This document shows, piece by piece, positions 62,359 to 64,000 of a DNA stretch of 64,000 bases (its first letter is position 1; every line of letters begins with the position of its first letter). The notes beneath the pieces are model-generated. The model did no database searches, was not told the DNA's origin, and worked only from the letters and a program-made list of their open reading frames with translations. The stretch is from Vallitalea pronyensis (lineage in GTDB: Bacteria; Bacillota; Clostridia; Lachnospirales; Vallitaleaceae): the NCBI RefSeq assembly GCF_018141445.1, contig NZ_CP058649.1:5227001-5291000 (forward strand), given 5' to 3'. A program made the position numbers and the translations under genes.

Positions 62359-64000
62359 TCATTTGAGCTTAAAAGGAAATTTTAGCACAATATCCGTTCT
62401 ATTAGGTTTTCGAATGATTTTCAACTCTGCATCATCTCCAAAATGGAGTTTTAAACGTTTATGAATGTTATACAAGCCAAACCCTTTTTTGTTATTTTTC
62501 AATGAATTATGGAAATTCCCATGTAAGGTTTGACCAATTTCAAAGTAGTCCTCATCAGAAATACCACACCCATTATCTGCAATGACCAACTCTACAGTTT
62601 CTTTATCTCTCAGACTTCCTGTGATACTAATCCATCCGTTTTCCTCTATGTCTTCAAGTCCATGCAGTACAGCATTCTCCACCAAAGGTTGCAGCAGCAT
62701 TCTAAGGACGAGTGCATCGTATAACTCTGGTTCAATTTCCAGACAAAGCTCAAATCTGTCATCGAATCTTGCATTCATGATATTCATATACAGTTCAGTT
62801 ATTTCAAGCTCGTCTTGAAGCCTAACAACCTCTTCACCTTGAATAGAATACCTAAAAAGATCTGATATAGAAGTAGCAATGTTTGCAATTTCATCCACAT
62901 CATGATACACTGCCATCCCCCTAATAAGTTGAAGTGTATTATAAAGAAAATGGGGGTTAACCTGACTTTGCAAAGCATAGATTTCAGCTTCGTTCTTGAG
63001 TATTTCAACTTCATAAAGCTGGTTTTGTGTTTCAAAAATTGTTCTGTTAACCTTTTCAATCTCATCAAGCATCCGATTAATGCGTCTTGCTATAGAGTTT
63101 ATATCGGGACTCTTAATTTCCTGAATACGTTTAGATCTTGAATGCGGTGCGATGCGTGACAGATCCTCTTTAAGCTGTATTATTGGAACCGTGATGTTTT
63201 GATTTACAAACCTGTCTGTAAACATGAGAAGTACAATAGTCATTCCAATAGTAACTAATATATAAATAATTAAATTGGTGCTGTTGGACTCTATAATTGA
63301 TTTGCTTGAATTACCTAAAACTTTGATGTTGTAGTCATCAAACTGGGTAATAAATGTGGGATCACTTAGTTCAAGAACATTTAACCGATTTTGGCTAGGG
63401 TCTGCTTCGTTAGTAGCTAATACCTGTGTGTCATGTAGCAAGGCAAAAGAAGCTGTCTCAGGATTGACAGAAGTAATCATATTCTGTATAAAAGATAGGT
63501 TGTTAATAAATACAACAGTCGCTTTCTTACTCTGGTCATGAAAGAGACTGTCCAAATCATATAAAGGTGCAAAATATAAAAAATACTTTTCAGCTAAGTC
63601 AGATTCTCTCGGAAAGAAATAAAACCCTGTAATAGGGTTTGACAAATTTTTAAAATCATAATAATTTGATATTTCACCGATTATCTTGTCATTAATTCCC
63701 GCATAATAACTCATTGGTTTTCCATCCGAATCAACAACAACGATGTCAATAATGCTCTCATTAAACTGAATAACTGACTTTGACATTTCATAAACAGAAA
63801 GAATACTTTCTGTTCCTTTTACTGTGATATTATCTGAATAGTAATCTATAAGTGCTTGATTTATGGAATATGTGTAACTAGCCTTCTCTATATTACTCAG
63901 AGTAGTCTTTAGCCTTTCGGTTATACCTGTTCCTATGGACTCTGTATACTGAACTTCCCTTTTGACATTTTCTCTCATAATAAATATGAGTATGGATATA
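62359..64000 (-). CDS. Sensor histidine kinase, YesM type (5' end beyond window)
   Basis: The frame is open to the window edge, and the residues before the ATG at 63978 (ISILIFI) are the end of a transmembrane helix, so the gene starts outside. Visible parts: an outside sensor of about 220 residues, a second helix (LIIYILVTIGMTIVLLMF), HAMP, QVNPHFLYNTLQ with the phospho-acceptor His, LLQPLVENAVLHGL (N box) and IADNGCGIS, ending KFPFKLK. Its regulator partner is probably beyond the window. It should control the Opp-type transporter and sulfatase. Confidence 0.93.
   Translation of the reverse strand, partial: ISILIFIMRENVKREVQYTESIGTGITERLKTTLSNIEKASYTYSINQALIDYYSDNITVKGTESILSVYEMSKSVIQFNESIIDIVVVDSDGKPMSYYAGINDKIIGEISNYYDFKNLSNPITGFYFFPRESDLAEKYFLYFAPLYDLDSLFHDQSKKATVVFINNLSFIQNMITSVNPETASFALLHDTQVLATNEADPSQNRLNVLELSDPTFITQFDDYNIKVLGNSSKSIIESNSTNLIIYILVTIGMTIVLLMFTDRFVNQNITVPIIQLKEDLSRIAPHSRSKRIQEIKSPDINSIARRINRMLDEIEKVNRTIFETQNQLYEVEILKNEAEIYALQSQVNPHFLYNTLQLIRGMAVYHDVDEIANIATSISDLFRYSIQGEEVVRLQDELEITELYMNIMNARFDDRFELCLEIEPELYDALVLRMLLQPLVENAVLHGLEDIEENGWISITGSLRDKETVELVIADNGCGISDEDYFEIGQTLHGNFHNSLKNNKKGFGLYNIHKRLKLHFGDDAELKIIRKPNRTDIVLKFPFKLK

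Noticed and set aside
1..64000. rRNA, tRNA or riboswitch genes
   Set aside because: I looked in the intergenic regions and saw no cloverleaf or conserved riboswitch core; short hairpins found are terminators or stems at gene junctions.

Overview
The window looks like chromosome of a low-GC, endospore-forming, anaerobic Firmicute of the Clostridia (Lachnospirales or Vallitalea-like, by inference). The grounds are AT-rich codon use, strong AGGAGG ribosome binding sites, lipoprotein-dependent sugar ABC transporters of the LplA/LplB/LplC kind, YesM/YesN two-component pairs, and a Gly-X-Y collagen-like protein resembling spore-surface glycoproteins. No rRNA, tRNA, CRISPR array, transposase or phage gene was seen. 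Most genes are on the minus strand.

Layout. 1-9.4 kb: a polymorphic-toxin locus with a 2069-residue secreted Rhs/YD-repeat protein, a directly coupled ankyrin-repeat gene (probable immunity), two tandem paralogues of unknown family and the start of another small gene. 9.7-15 kb: a lipoprotein polysaccharide deacetylase, a small membrane protein, a lipid kinase, and an MFS exporter with its ArsR-like regulator behind two perfect TTTAACGTTAAA palindromes. 15-20.8 kb: a first glycosylation group (CgeB-like glycosyltransferase, UDP-sugar epimerase, two glycosyltransferases fused to TPR domains). 21-29.7 kb: an LplB-LplC-solute-binding-protein operon, a membrane-anchored AraC regulator, and a YesN/YesM pair transcribed divergently.

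29.7-38.5 kb: a probable marine-polysaccharide operon with a secreted GH86-like endo-hydrolase, a solute-binding lipoprotein, two permeases and a truncated GH117-like (neoagarooligosaccharide hydrolase) remnant, preceded by a separately terminated solute-binding protein. 38.7-50.4 kb: a glycosylation island in which rfbDACB (dTDP-L-rhamnose), four glycosyltransferases, a sugar aminotransferase and a UDP-HexNAc dehydrogenase lead to a 75-triplet collagen-like protein with a possible sigma-K promoter. No flippase, polymerase or exporter is present, which suggests cytoplasmic glycosylation of that protein, as for BclA. 50.6 kb: a tiny Gly/Tyr/Cys-rich protein of spore-coat type. 50.9-54 kb: a YyaL-like thioredoxin-domain protein and an alpha/beta hydrolase. 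54.5-64 kb: a histidine kinase (cut by the window edge), an Opp/Dpp-type ABC transporter and a sulfatase in one orientation, probably for a sulfated oligosaccharide.

The least explained features are the collagen-glycoprotein island, the Rhs tip and its putative immunity genes, the GH86/GH117 operon, perfect inverted repeats at two solute-binding-protein/permease junctions, and a ~55-bp leader repeat before both oppF-like and sulfatase genes.
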